Below, piece by piece: positions 1-10,513 of a stretch of 64,000 nt of DNA (position 1 is the first letter of the stretch; each line of letters starts with the position of its first letter). This DNA comes from Apoda limacodes (taxonomy: Eukaryota; Arthropoda; Insecta; Lepidoptera; Limacodidae), in the NCBI GenBank assembly GCA_946406115.1, contig OX291542.1, positions 4,922,959 to 4,986,958 of the forward strand, in the 5' to 3' direction. Below the pieces are notes generated by a model. That model saw only the letters and a program-made list of their open reading frames with translations, searched no databases and was not told the DNA's origin. The position numbers and the translations under genes are program-made.

Positions 1-545
1 CCAGGTCGTGTACTTCTAGGTATCTTAGAAGCTGTGCGTTGATCACACGCTCCATCACCTTGGAGAGGAGAGTGGTAATAGAGAGGAAATAGGCCTGTAA
101 TTCGATTAATCTGATCTATCGCTCTTTTTGGGCACTGGGTGCACATTAGCAGTCTTCCATGAAGACGGAAATTGCCTAGTGTGGTAGGAAAGCGCAAAGA
201 GGCGCGTAAGTACAGGACATAACTCAGGAGCACACTGCTTAAGCACCACTGCTGGTATACCATCTGGCCCACTCGACTTATGAACGTCTAGAGAACGTAA
301 CGCCCACCGGACCTCCCGCTGCGTTATGGAGATTTCCGGCATGGTCTTACCGCACCACGGTATAGTAGGTGGTACAGCGCCTTCATCGTTCATGTTCGAG
401 TTCGAAGCAAAGAGACTGCCCAGTAGATCGGCTTTCTCTTTAGCACTATGGGCCAAGTCACCATCGGTCTTTCGCAGTGGTGGTAACCTCGACTGGCAAA
501 AGTTCCCTTCGGCCGCTTTGGCAAGCGACCAGAAAGCATGACTCC
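1..545 (-). mobile_element. Jockey-type LINE fragment (reverse transcriptase, 5' part), runs off the left edge
   Basis: Read on the minus strand this encodes the linker and finger region of a non-LTR reverse transcriptase. An open stretch at 456-106 contains SSGPDGIPAVVLKQCAPEL and then SWKTANVHPVPKK. After a frame change near 105 the text continues as NYRPIS and LLSKVMERVINAQLLRYLE, the order expected in Jockey-clade ORF2. The catalytic YADD block would lie left of position 1. The copy is broken by at least one frameshift and one stop. A closely related copy lies at 46930-47910. Family assignment is from motif recognition only. Confidence 0.85.
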
Positions 546-1330
546 CAGAAGAATTGTTTATTGAAGTTTATTAAACAAGTTAGAAAGAGACAGAGACCTT
601 CGCGTTGCTTCGTCTCTTTTACTCACTATAATTTTAAAAATATTCAAGGTAAGAATATAACATTCCTCTGATATAATTACTTTTTAACTGTTCTTAAGTA
701 TGTACCTATATTTTTCACTGACATAATTGCTGAACTTAAGAATATCATCGGCACTCTATATATATCTCTCACGAAACCAAGAATCCATACCATAATATTA
801 TAAATGCGGGAGTATGCCTGTCTGTCTGTCTTTCACGCTTTAACAGCTGTACCGATTAAGGTTTTATTTGGCATGGAGATAGTTTGAGTCCCGAAAAAGG
901 AAAATGCTTCATTCCTACGGGAACACGGGTAATAGGACAACGGGTAGTAAGAATTATCCTTCCGTACTTATCTTTTTCACATAACATCTAAACGGCTGAA
1001 CCGATTGGGTTGAACTTTAAAAGGGGTATTTTGATGGTTTCCTGGATGATTAAAAAATATAATTGAACCCGGTAGGTGGCGCTGCTGTCGGTATGTCAAC
1101 TACTAAATGGCTGTACCGACTGGGTTGAAATTTTGTATGTGTATTTTCATTGTTTCACAGAAACGAATGTATTATGCCGTTAAAGAGGAGAGATTTGATT
1201 GCTTGTTTTTTTTTCTATAATTGAGGAGTTGCCGTAAGAACCTACACCGATAACGCAATTTAGGGCGGGCGAAAACGCTGGCAGAAGCTTTTTATATAAA
1301 ATTGAACACTGTTAAGCAATAACAAACAAA
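546..1330. repeat. Dispersed lepidopteran-type repeat pieces
   Basis: No coding content. From about 800 there is a TGTCTGTCTGTCTTTCACG start followed by GTACCGATTAAGG and GATAGTTTGAGTCCCG, and around 1210-1310 a TTGAGGAGTTGCCGTAAG block with CCTACACCGATAACGCAAT. The second block recurs in this window at about 39020-39110 and, in part, at 21490 and 35270, so it is a dispersed family. It resembles Helitron or SINE-derived repeats of moths; the class is not proven. Confidence 0.5.
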
Positions 1331-1677
1331 AAACTTACAAACTTCCATATTTATATCATGCGTTTAAAAACATTCTACCCGGGCAACAGCTTGTACATAT
1401 CTACAGGTAAAAGTGGGGTAATATTACTTAAATTTGGTAACATTGTTCTTTGCCACAGAGGTCAGTGACTCTATTTCTGTCCCTTACGGGTATACGCTTA
1501 TTACAAGTTTATTGGATACTTGGTCTTAGTTACACTTTGAACATATTGTATTGTTCTTTATTTGTTTCACATGATTGATCCTTGTTTTGTTTTTATTCGT
1601 TAGTTTGGTGTAGAGTTCACACATATAGTACCTAATAGAGCAAATTCACTGTTATTGCGTTTTTTTTTTTGGTGAAA
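1331..1677. other. AT-rich gap with no recognisable feature
   Basis: No open frame, inverted repeat or known repeat was recognised. It ends in a T-run just before the transposase remnant. Confidence 0.4.
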
Positions 1678-2062
1678 ATGCCGAAACCAAGGTATTAACA
1701 AAAGTTTCGTTGTGAGTGGCTTATGAATAAACTATTTAAAGATTGGATAATAATCTTATTCAGAATGCAAATTATGTCGGTGCATCGTAAGTAAAAGCAA
1801 TAAATACTCCGATTTAAAGGCTCACATGGCGTCAAAAAGGCACGTTGTTTATTCAAATATGCTAGCATCATCTCGACAACGCACAATTAATTTCCCGAAA
1901 AAAGCTGTAGATAAAACGAAATTGTGTGAAGCGTACACGACGCTTTTTATTGCTGAATATTGTAGTGTATGAACTGTGGATCATTTAAGCATGATGATGA
2001 AAAAAGTGGGTTATGATTCTGATGGAATTCAAGATATACACTTAATCTTTATCAAACTTGAA
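1678..2062 (+). pseudogene. hAT-like transposase (or domesticated hAT), N-terminal remnant
   Basis: Starts at ATG 1678 with MPKPRYxQKFRCEWLMNK, then FKDWI. After a frame change it reads SSRQRTINFPKKAVDKTKLC, then TLFIAEYCSV, a stop, and TVDHLSMMMKKVGYDSDGIQ. This order matches the BED-finger-side N-terminal region of hAT-like proteins of the ZMYM/ZNF862-like kind in insects: EWL, a cysteine-poor BED relic, RQRTINF, an AE.CSV block, then VDHL. The expected zinc-binding cysteines are largely lost. At least two frameshifts and two stops make it non-functional. A C-terminal hAT dimerisation block of similar type lies at 16880-17090. Confidence 0.6.
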
Positions 2063-2080
2063 TAAATATTTTGCACCAGA

Positions 2081-2238
2081 CCTGGGGCCCTAGCGCGAGT
2101 TCTTACAAACGATCGATCCTAAACGTATGGAGATGACATCGTTGATGGTAACTCAAACTACCAATGAGAATCGATTCTCATTCGTAGTTTAACATCGATC
2201 GACCGTTCGTCGTTTGAAAAACTCGCGCTACGGCCACT
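2081..2238. mobile_element. Short palindromic MITE
   Basis: Nearly the whole stretch is one imperfect inverted repeat. The left arm starts TAGCGCGAGTTCTTACAAAC at 2091. The right arm ends in the reverse complement, TAGCGCGAGTTTTTCAAAC on the minus strand, at about 2230. The centre is the perfect palindrome TGAGAATCGATTCTCA at 2165-2180. The right end, read inward, begins CAGTGGCCGTAGCGCGAG, a hAT-like terminus. The target duplication is not clear. Confidence 0.7.
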
Positions 2239-2573
2239 GATGTAAAAATGCGACGGATTTTACTGACGGGAAAAAATAGAGATTTAACGGATTTCTTACG
2301 GAAATTCGTAAACAAGTCGGCGGGATTTTAAAATTCTTGTTGGTAGCACTGTTTGAGCTGCCTCTTTCTTCACTGTAGAAAAGTGTATAATTTTGCTTTG
2401 CATGCTGTCCGTGCTACTTGGGTCAACCCATAGACATGGTTTTTTTCTGGGTCAACCCGAGTTAGATTTATGAACACACCCCACAAATTATGGACAATTA
2501 AAAAAAAAAAAAATAATATAAGTTTTGTTCATAAGTTTGTACGAAAGCGTGTTAAGAATTGTGCAGCGAAGGC
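2239..2573. other. Gap without genes
   Basis: AT-rich, with an A-run near 2501-2512 and two GGGTCAACCC motifs about 40 bases apart (2411 and 2450). No coding sequence or known element recognised. Confidence 0.4.
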
Positions 2574-2791
2574 TCATGAATAGTGAATTATGAAGAAATA
2601 AGCAGGACATGACGCGCAATGTCTGAGGATCCACACCAAATCTCTCGCCCAATCTTGGGACTTGAAAACGAGGACGCGCGGTAACGCCCGCCCCACGATA
2701 CGATATAATATAATTGACTTTGACTCTGGCAAATGCATAAATGGTCTGCTAAGACCGTGCGAGCCCATTATAATATTAAAAAAAAAAAAAA
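2574..2791 (+). repeat. Putative retroposed sequence with poly(A) tail
   Basis: A block of higher GC content ends in TATAATATT followed by a run of about 16 A at 2776-2791, as expected for a SINE or the 3' end of a truncated LINE. No reverse transcriptase text is present. No target duplication was found by eye. The I-type LINE begins immediately downstream. Confidence 0.35.
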
Positions 2792-2973
2792 AATATCTAT
2801 ATAATGAAAAGCGCGGGTTTTTTGGTTCAGTATTTATAATTATAAATATTTAGTGGTAAATTGATCGAGTGAGGAGTGTAAATATTTTTATTTAGTAGAT
2901 TAGTTTATATAGTTTATTTATATTTTAGCCACATAGGTAAGTTTTGTATATATACTGTAAATAAAAAACAATT

Positions 2974-4525
2974 ATGAACGAGCCGCCAGATCCTGGCGGC
3001 TCAGTTCCTTAGGCGTCTGAATTTGTGACAGTAGAATCGAGTGCAGAAACAGATGGATCTACCTGGCAACTTTTGTTTGACTAAGAGATGTAAAAAATGT
3101 AAAAAATGTAATAAAAAAAAGAGGAAAAATAAATTAGGAGGTAGTAAAAGCTGCGATTGTTGTGATGAAATGGATTCATTTCCTCAATATCCCATACCTC
3201 AAAGTAGTACTTCGAAACCTAGTTTGGACCAAACTCCCAATACAACTCAAATCCCTGATTTAAATACTAATTCAGCTCCACAACATACTTCCATAGGCCG
3301 AACCTTGTACCAATCCACTGATGTGTCTCCTTATGTAGTACATGTGCAAAAATTGCAAACATTACCTAATAAATAAATAAATAAATAATAAATAAATAAT
3401 ATATAATAAAGTACAACTTTGCATCCAATTACATTTAGCAGAATTTTAAAAAACAATTCTATAAAAAATATAGTTAACGGCAGTTTAAAACGCTTAGGTA
3501 GGAACAGAATTGCATTGGCATTTTCAAATTTCATTGATGCCAATTTATTTATTGATAACTCAAGTTTATCGGCACAGAGTTTAAAGGCCTTTATACCTAC
3601 TTTTAATGTAACAAGAATGGGTATTGTGCGAAACATTCCATCTGAATGGTCGCCTGAGGAGGTAAAAGAAAATATATCAGTTCCAGTAGGTTGCGGTGAA
3701 ATTTTGAAAATTAGAAGGATTAATTACAAAGTAATTACAGAAGGAGCTTCTAGATGGAAACCATCCCAAACCGTAGTCCTAACTTTTGATGGACAAGTCT
3801 TACCAAAAAGGATATTTATGTGTTACAATTCCCTCCCAGTCGACTTATATATATATCCCACCGTACAATGCTACAATTGTTGTAGATTTGGCCACACCAA
3901 AACACAATGCAGAGCCAAGCCTCGTTGCTACAAATGTGGTCAGGATCACAATGGAGATTCATGTGATTCTGAAGATAATGCATCCTGCTGTTTATGTTCT
4001 GGGTTTCATTATGCAACTAGCAAATCCTGTCCTGAATTTTCGAGACAGAAGGAAATTAAGTCATATATGTCACATAACTCAGTTTCCTATTTTGAACCAT
4101 CAAAATTATTCCCTGCATGCTCCAAATCATTTGCAGATGTGACCATATCCTCTGTTAACTCTCCAATACAAAATAATATTAATAATTTCAATCATACCAA
4201 ACAACAACCTTTTAAGCAATCCTATAAAAAAACAGTTATGATTAAACCTCCATCACATCCTAAACAAACAGTGGGATATGATAGAGAAGCTCACAATGCT
4301 ATTATAAAAGATTATAATACCCCTTCACCTTCAGTTGGTTGTGTTCTGAATATGAGCAGAGAGATGGAAAAAGAACAATCTGTGTCTGATGTAATAATCT
4401 CCCTTATTACATCATTATCTCAATCCAATATTATTTCACCGTCCAACGCTGATCATTTAATTGAAATGATTAAAAAAAAGTCTCACTACGGACGACCCAG
4501 CCACACTTCTACAGTGGAATTGTAG
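2974..4525 (+). pseudogene. ORF1 (gag-like, zinc knuckle) of the I-type LINE
   Basis: Starts at ATG 2974 (MNEPPDPGGSVP), a typical I-element ORF1 start. An in-frame TAG at 3010 and a frameshift near 3040 follow. From 3041 the frame is open to a TAA at 3374, where a TAAA/TAA simple repeat (3366-3409) interrupts the gene. The same frame resumes at 3419 (HPITFSRILKNN) and runs to 4525. Three knuckles are visible: CYNCCRFGHTKTQC, CYKCGQDHNGDSC and CCLCSGFHYATSKSC. The protein would bind element RNA. The end overlaps the start of the endonuclease region, as in other I elements. Confidence 0.85.
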
Positions 4526-7500
4526 AAGTATAATAAACAAGAAAAATGATTTAATTTATCTTATTAATAAATACAATCCTATAATACTTACACTGTGTGA
4601 AACCTGGTTAAAGCCTGGTTATAATTTAAAGATACCTGGTTATTCTTGTATAAGAGAAGACAGAGCTGATGGTCATGGTGGCGTTGCCATCCTCATCAGG
4701 AATTCTCATGCATTTTCCCCTATAAGCCTTCCCACCCATAATGATAATATTTCAATTGTTGCAGTTAATGTTCTAAATATCTGTTTTGTATCCATATATA
4801 TTCCACATCCTTCTACTCTTATATTCTCTGAGGTTAATCATATTTTTTCTGTTTTACCAAAACCAGTCATAATTCTGGGTGACTTTAATTCGCATCATCA
4901 GTGTTGAGGCAGTTCTGTTACAAATTATAATGGAGAAAAAGTCCTAGAAATTCTTGATTTAAACAACCTTTGTATTCTTAATACTGGTGATCCTACTCGA
5001 AGGTCTTCTCCACATGAAGGTAAAAGTGCAGTTGATCTCACAATATGTTCACCTAATCTAGCTTCTTCCCTTTCTTGGCATCCACTCTCTTCCACCTTTG
5101 GTAGTGATCATTTTCCCCTGTTAATTACACTTCCATTTAAAAAGGTTAAAGTCATTCCTCGAAAACCACATTTAAAATATATTCTTCCTAATAAAAGTGA
5201 AGATTGGGAAAAATATAGAGACTATGTTGAAAAGAAAATATCAATGTTGCCTAAATCTAATTCTGGAATGGAGAACACATGCAATAATGCATTGAGTAAT
5301 CTCCTTATAGAAACTGATAAACATTTTCCTTCAAAACCTAGGTCATCTAACAAAATACCTTCTCCTCCATGGTGGGACAAAGAATGCACAATAGCTATAA
5401 AATCTAGAAAAGAAGCAGAGAAAAAATATAACTCAGATATGTCCTTTCTAAATTTTCAAATATTGTCAGATACTATTAAGCATACAAAAAAACTTCTTAG
5501 GAAAAAGAAATCAGAAGGATGGAAGAAATTTTGCACCTCTATCTCTCCGGATACTTTCCCATCCACTGTTTGGCGTCAGATAAGAAGATTCAAATCCTCC
5601 TATTGTAATACCTCTCCTCCTATTCCCTCTTCCTTAACAGACTCATTTATGGATAATTTAGCCCCACCATACGTGCCAGAGGATTCTTGTACAAATCCAC
5701 TCACATTACCTATTATAAATCTGATAGGCCTTAATGCTCCTTTTACCATGTTGGAATTAAAAGGTGTGTTAGCTCATGTAAAAGAGTCAGAGTGCACCAG
5801 GATATGATGGAATTCCCTATTCTTTTGTTTCAAACTTAAGTGATAATTCATTACTATATTTTTTGGATGTCATTAATACAGTAATGATAACTGGTAACAT
5901 TCCCACCTCTTGGCAAGTACAAACTGTGATACCATTTTTAAAACCTGTTAAAAACCCATCTGATATTTCTGCTTACCGTGGTATAGTTCTTTCTTCAGTC
6001 TTGGTAAAAATAACTGAAAACCTTTTGAAAAATAGACTGGAATGGTTTATTGAAAGTAAGGGGCTTTTATCAGGAGACCAGTTTGGATTCAGAAAAGGGA
6101 GAAACACTATGGACAATCTAAGTGTTTTCATTACTGATATACGCATTGGCTTTTCTCAGAATACATCAACCTTTGCTGCCTTTTTAGATATTCACGCGGC
6201 CTATGATAATGTGCTATTACCTATTCTTAGAAAAAAACTGAATGACCTTAATGTCCCACAAATGATTACAAATTTCATTATAAATATCCTATCCAAAAGA
6301 GTAATATCCCTTGAAGAACCTAACAAGTTATCAAGATTTGTCTGGTAAGGTTTACCACAGGGCTCGGTCCTTAGTCCTATGCTATATAACATATACACTT
6401 ATGATTTAGCTGCTTCACTTCAAGGCCAAGTTAATGTCCTTCAATATGCTGATGATCTTGTGTTATATGTAAGTGATAATAATGTAGACCAAGCTTGCAC
6501 TACCCTAACAGCTTCTATGGGTCTTCTTCATTCTTGGCTAAACTACAATGGTTTACAATTATCCATTCAAAAAGTACTATCGTATTATTCTCCAGATTCA
6601 GAACCCCCCCTGTAATTAATGTTTTGTATGATAATGCTGTAATACCTAATAAAGATAATATTAAGTTTTTAGGTATTTTATTAGATTCTAAGTTGACAGG
6701 AAAATTACATTGTGAATTTATAGCCGCCAAACGTGAAAAACGTTTGAATATGCTTAAATGTCTAGCAGGAGTCTGGTGGGGCAGCCACCCCTTTTCCCTT
6801 AAACTTATATATAATGCAATGGTCCGTAGTCTGATTGATTATGGCTCTTTTCTATTAGAACCATGCAATGTTAGTGCTCTAAAAAAATTAGATAGCATTC
6901 AATATAAAGCATTAAGAATAATTACTGGAGCCATGAAATCTAGCCCTGTTAATGCTTTACAAGTTGAATGTGGGGACCCTCCCCTAAAATTAAGAAGGCA
7001 ATATCTTTCAGACAGATATCTGTTTCGAAATATGCAATTTTCCAATCACCCACTAAAATGTAAACTACAATTATTACTAGATTCCACTAGAGCCTCCCAC
7101 TACTGGTCTAAAAAAATACCTCCTTGTCTGGTTTTAAGCTACAAGAAATTTTTGTCTATGGAAACTCCAATATATTCTTTTCAAAAACTTCCAGTCTTTT
7201 TATTTAGCTATGATTCTTTAGTAATATCTCCTGTAATTCATAGTAATAAAGGGTTAAATAAAAACTCCACAGAGGTTAAAAAAAACTTTATTCAGACAGT
7301 AAATGAAATGTGGCAAGGCTGGCATTACATATTTAGTGATGCTTCAAAACTTAAATCTGATAAATGTGTTGGAGTGGGTGTTTTCCACTCTCAGTACAAA
7401 ACAATACAAAAGGTTAAACTTCCCCCAGAAAGTTCTATTTTCACTGCAGAATGTTTCGGCCTCTTAAAAGCTATAGAATATATTCTTTTGGCAAAATTAA

Positions 7501-7847
7501 AAAATACAATAATATTTTCTGACTCTAAAAGTGCTTTACAAGCTTTAGCTAGATATCCTTTTTATTTAAAATCAGATTATTTAATCATTTTTCAAATGCG
7601 GGAGTTACTTTTGAAATGCTTCAGAAATGGATATATTGTTGAGTTTGCATGGATACCAAGTCACTGTGGCATTGAGGGAAACAATAGAGCAGACAATCTG
7701 GCAAGGGAAGCAATTGAAGATGGTGATATGTTTCCTTATAAAACTTATTGTCATGATTTGACAGTTTTACCCAAGATTTATCTAATAGATTCTTGGAATA
7801 CACATTGGCAAGTAAGCAGTCAGTTAAAAGGTAACTCATTTTATTAG
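4470..7847 (+). pseudogene. ORF2 (endonuclease, reverse transcriptase, RNase H) of the I-type LINE
   Basis: Endonuclease from about 4512 (WNCRSIINKKNDLIYL, then ETWLKPGY) with ILGDFNSHH near 4880 and FGSDHFPLL near 5100. A TGA at 4905 replaces a tryptophan position. A frameshift near 5790 leads into the reverse transcriptase (APGYDGIP, FLDIHAAYD). A TAA at 6346 sits just before GLPQGSVLSPMLY. The catalytic YADD is at 6445-6456. A second frameshift near 6585 leads to the thumb and RNase H: FSDASKLKSDK, FTAECFGLLKAIE, FSDSKSALQAL and WIPSHCGIEGNNRAD, which retain the acidic active-site positions. The frame ends at 7847, earlier than in full-length relatives. Confidence 0.88.
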
Positions 7848-7924
7848 ATTCAGCCAACAATTCCTACTAAACGTTGAATCGTCATCTCCGAAAGATTATA
7901 ATCAAAATTACAGAAGTATAAATT

Positions 7925-9550
7925 CTATGGAGGGTAGTTTGAAATCTCTAAGAACGGTCGGCAGCGGTGTCTCGTGTGGTGAAGTAGCGTGCGACGCGGA
8001 ACAGGCAATCGGCGCGGTCGCGGGTAGGGGCCGGCCGAGTAATACGTCATCGCCGACGCCTGCGCCGACCGAGCCGCGAGCCAGCCTGCTAGTCAGCGCG
8101 GGGGCAGCACCGAAGCAGGCAGCGGGTGCAACTGCACGGTCGTTTGCCGAGGTGGCGAGAGCGGAGGGGGAGTGGAGAGTTGTGTGTCGAGGTCCGAAAC
8201 CAACGAAATATCGTATATGGGAGCCGCGGGCGTCTCCAAAGACGAAAGTAATTTTAAATCGGCAGGTGTGTTTCAAAATGTGTCAGTAATAAACTGTGAT
8301 AATCCGCGTATATGTGCGATAAAAATAATGCTGAGTGATAGGTCTATCCTAGTGTTCAGCGTGTATATGCCGACGGATACATTGGTAAATCTTACGGAGT
8401 TTACGGACTGCCTCAGTTCGGTGAGTGCTATTATTGAAAATATAAATATCGAATGTGTCTATATCCTCGGCGACTTTAATGCGCATCCAAACGAACGCTT
8501 TTATGAAGAGTTGACGTGTTTCTGTGACGAACAAAACTGGTCATGTATAGATGTACAGTTTTTAGGAATAAGCACGGGCACATACACATTTGTTAGTGAA
8601 GCCCACGGGTCGAAAAGGTGGCTAGATCACTGTGTAACCACGAAATCTGCAGTAGCGTCAATTTCGAATGTTTATGTAAAGTACGACGTGTTGTGGTCTG
8701 ACCATTACCCTTTAATAATTGAATGTAATTTGGATATTATTAAACCGAAGTATACTAGTACATATAATGTAAACGAGATTTTATGGGGAAATAGAAAACC
8801 GGAGGAGATATCATTAATTACGAAATTATGTCATGATAAATCGATTTCCCCGAAGAGTTTCGTTCTTGTAGCGATTGTTCTTGCGAGTCTACCGATCACA
8901 CATTACTTATCGATAAATTATATGGCGAAATTATAGATATTTTGACGGTAGCTGCAACGGAATCCAATACTGTAAGATTGCGTGATAGGAAGCGGCCGGT
9001 GGTTGGGTGGAACAGATATGTGCGCAATGCCCATGGGGAGGCCAGATCTAAATTTTAGTTTTCGAGGACATGCGGCGTAGTCGCAAGTTATTTAAATCAC
9101 GTTTACGCTGGTGTCAAAACCACAGCGAGCAAATTAAAATGGACATTGCGGCTACGCAGCATTCGAACAATGACTTTAAGAACTTTTGGAAATCTACAAA
9201 TAAATTAAATGGTAGACCTGGCTTACCAGTGAGCGTTGAGGGTTTTAATGACCATGGTCTCATAGCAGACATGTTCAGGGACCATTTTACGGTGACGTCA
9301 CCGTTGGGACCATCACAGCTTGGAAGAGATGAATGTACACGTGGTCAGGAGATTGGAATCCGATTTACTGCAAAGGAGGTCAATAATGCTATAGCCTCTA
9401 TGCCCCGTGGCAAGTCTCCTGGCCATGACAGTTTGAGTATTGAACACCTTAGGTACGCGGGTCCTCACTTGCCCAGAGTGCTTGCCATGTTTTATAATTT
9501 GTGCATGGCACACTCGTACTTGCCTTCAGCGCTGATGAAAACTGTGGTGG
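7925..9550 (+). mobile_element. CR1/Kiri-like LINE with internal deletion and lost 3' half
   Basis: From 7927 a GC-rich ORF1 start is read, including SFAEVARAEGEWRVVCRG. ORF1 then joins directly to the middle of an endonuclease (8172-8936) with VYILGDFNAHPN and LWSDHYPLI, so the ORF1 C-terminus and the endonuclease N-terminus are deleted. After frameshifts near 8850 and a stop near 9056, the reverse transcriptase N-terminal region follows (9070-9548): FKNFWKSTNKLNG, MPRGKSPGHDSLSIEHLRY and LPSALMKTVVV. The text breaks off at about 9548 into CT-rich simple sequence. Loss of the 3' side is unusual for a LINE and implies a later deletion or rearrangement. Confidence 0.8.
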
Positions 9551-10084
9551 TTCTCTCTTCTCTCTCTCTCTTTATGACAATTCCTCTTTTCTTTATGCTC
9601 TGTTATCAATCCGTGTTCCCTTCCCAACTAATATAATGTGTTTACTGAGCTCGAATGATCCTGTTATTTATCGAATAATTGCCTACTTTATTTCACATAA
9701 TAATATAAGGATTTAATTTTATAAATAAAAAGCATGTATTTGTACAATTTTTGTTTATATTTTGATGTATTAATATAATGGACTTGCACAGCTTGTTGCC
9801 AGTGTCAAGTCTTTTTTATAAATATGTACAGCAAATTTTCTATACATAAAACTCCAAAACAACCTACTGCACTCCATTTATCCTCTCCTGATCATTTCCT
9901 GCCCTAAATGACAAAATCCAAAATTTGTATTTAAAATAAAAGAACGTTTCCTCGTTTTAACTAGTTAATTGGCTAAGCATGCGAAAAACCCATGCAAGCT
10001 AGAAAAAAAAAAAAAAATCTATATAGTTTGTGGTTTTTCTTTTCTTTTGCGCACGTTGTATATGTGTGTGGCTGGATCAAAACA
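9551..10084. other. CT microsatellite and upstream region of the LLPH gene
   Basis: A short (TC)n tract lies at about 9552-9572. The rest is AT-rich with no open frame of note and presumably holds the promoter and 5' UTR of the LLPH gene. An A-run sits at 10002-10017. No TATA box could be singled out in such AT-rich DNA. Confidence 0.4.
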
Positions 10085-10513
10085 ATGGCTAAATCTATTC
10101 GCAGTAAATGGAAACGCAAATGCAGAGCAATCAAAAGAGAAAGATATGCCGTCAAAGAACTCGCCAGGTTGAAAAAAATGCTAGGCATGAAGGAAGAAGA
10201 GAAAAAAGCTGTTGAAAGTGAGGTTATGGACACAAATCAAGTAATTTTTTTAGATGCAGGTCAAATTATCAAAAAGAAGTCCAAAAAAAGCACTAAAACC
10301 CCATCTCCCGAAGACGAAGATGTAGAAATGAGTTCGGATGACGAGAAAGTAGAAGTTGAAGGCGAAGATGGCAAGAAGAGGATTTTTAGTACAAAAACTT
10401 TAAAAGATCAAAACGGACAGTACCCTGCATGGTTGCACAAGAGAAAAATTGCAAAAATCAACAAAACTGGCAAGAAAAAAAGTAAGAAAAGGAAAAATAA
10501 ACATAGGAAATAA
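10085..10513 (+). CDS. LLPH: Protein LLP homologue (LLPH), nucleolar, single exon
   Basis: A complete 142-residue frame starts at ATG 10085 in a strong context (AAACAATGG). The frame is open for 31 codons upstream, but family comparison supports this methionine. The N-terminus MAKSIRSKWKRKCRAIKRER is the diagnostic LLPH signature (the human protein starts MAKSLRSKWKRK). The middle is acidic (PEDEDVEMSSDDE), then DQNGQYPAWLHKRK matches the conserved GQYP.W block. The end is a lysine/arginine tail, a likely nucleolar localisation signal. The family was named from an Aplysia learning-associated protein; the vertebrate member is nucleolar and linked to ribosome biogenesis. No intron interrupts the frame and there are no disabling changes. 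An intact retrocopy cannot be excluded, but the AT-rich 3' flank shows no poly(A) tail. Confidence 0.92.
   Translation: MAKSIRSKWKRKCRAIKRERYAVKELARLKKMLGMKEEEKKAVESEVMDTNQVIFLDAGQIIKKKSKKSTKTPSPEDEDVEMSSDDEKVEVEGEDGKKRIFSTKTLKDQNGQYPAWLHKRKIAKINKTGKKKSKKRKNKHRK

Larger units (their letters stand above)
2792..7860 (+). mobile_element. I-clade LINE, nearly full length but inactive
   Basis: The order is 5' leader, gag-like ORF1 with three CCHC knuckles, then ORF2 with apurinic endonuclease, reverse transcriptase and RNase H. That architecture is typical of the I clade of non-LTR retrotransposons. The 3' end is missing: the text stops shortly after RNase H, at 7850-7920, where a CR1-like element begins, so the C-terminal part and 3' UTR are lost. 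Stops and frameshifts in both ORFs make the copy dead. It would have moved by target-primed reverse transcription. Confidence 0.88.

Noticed and set aside
8172..8936. Open frame with GDFNAHP and SDHYPL that could look like a host nuclease
   Set aside because: It is continuous with LINE ORF1 and reverse transcriptase remnants and is truncated at its N-terminus.
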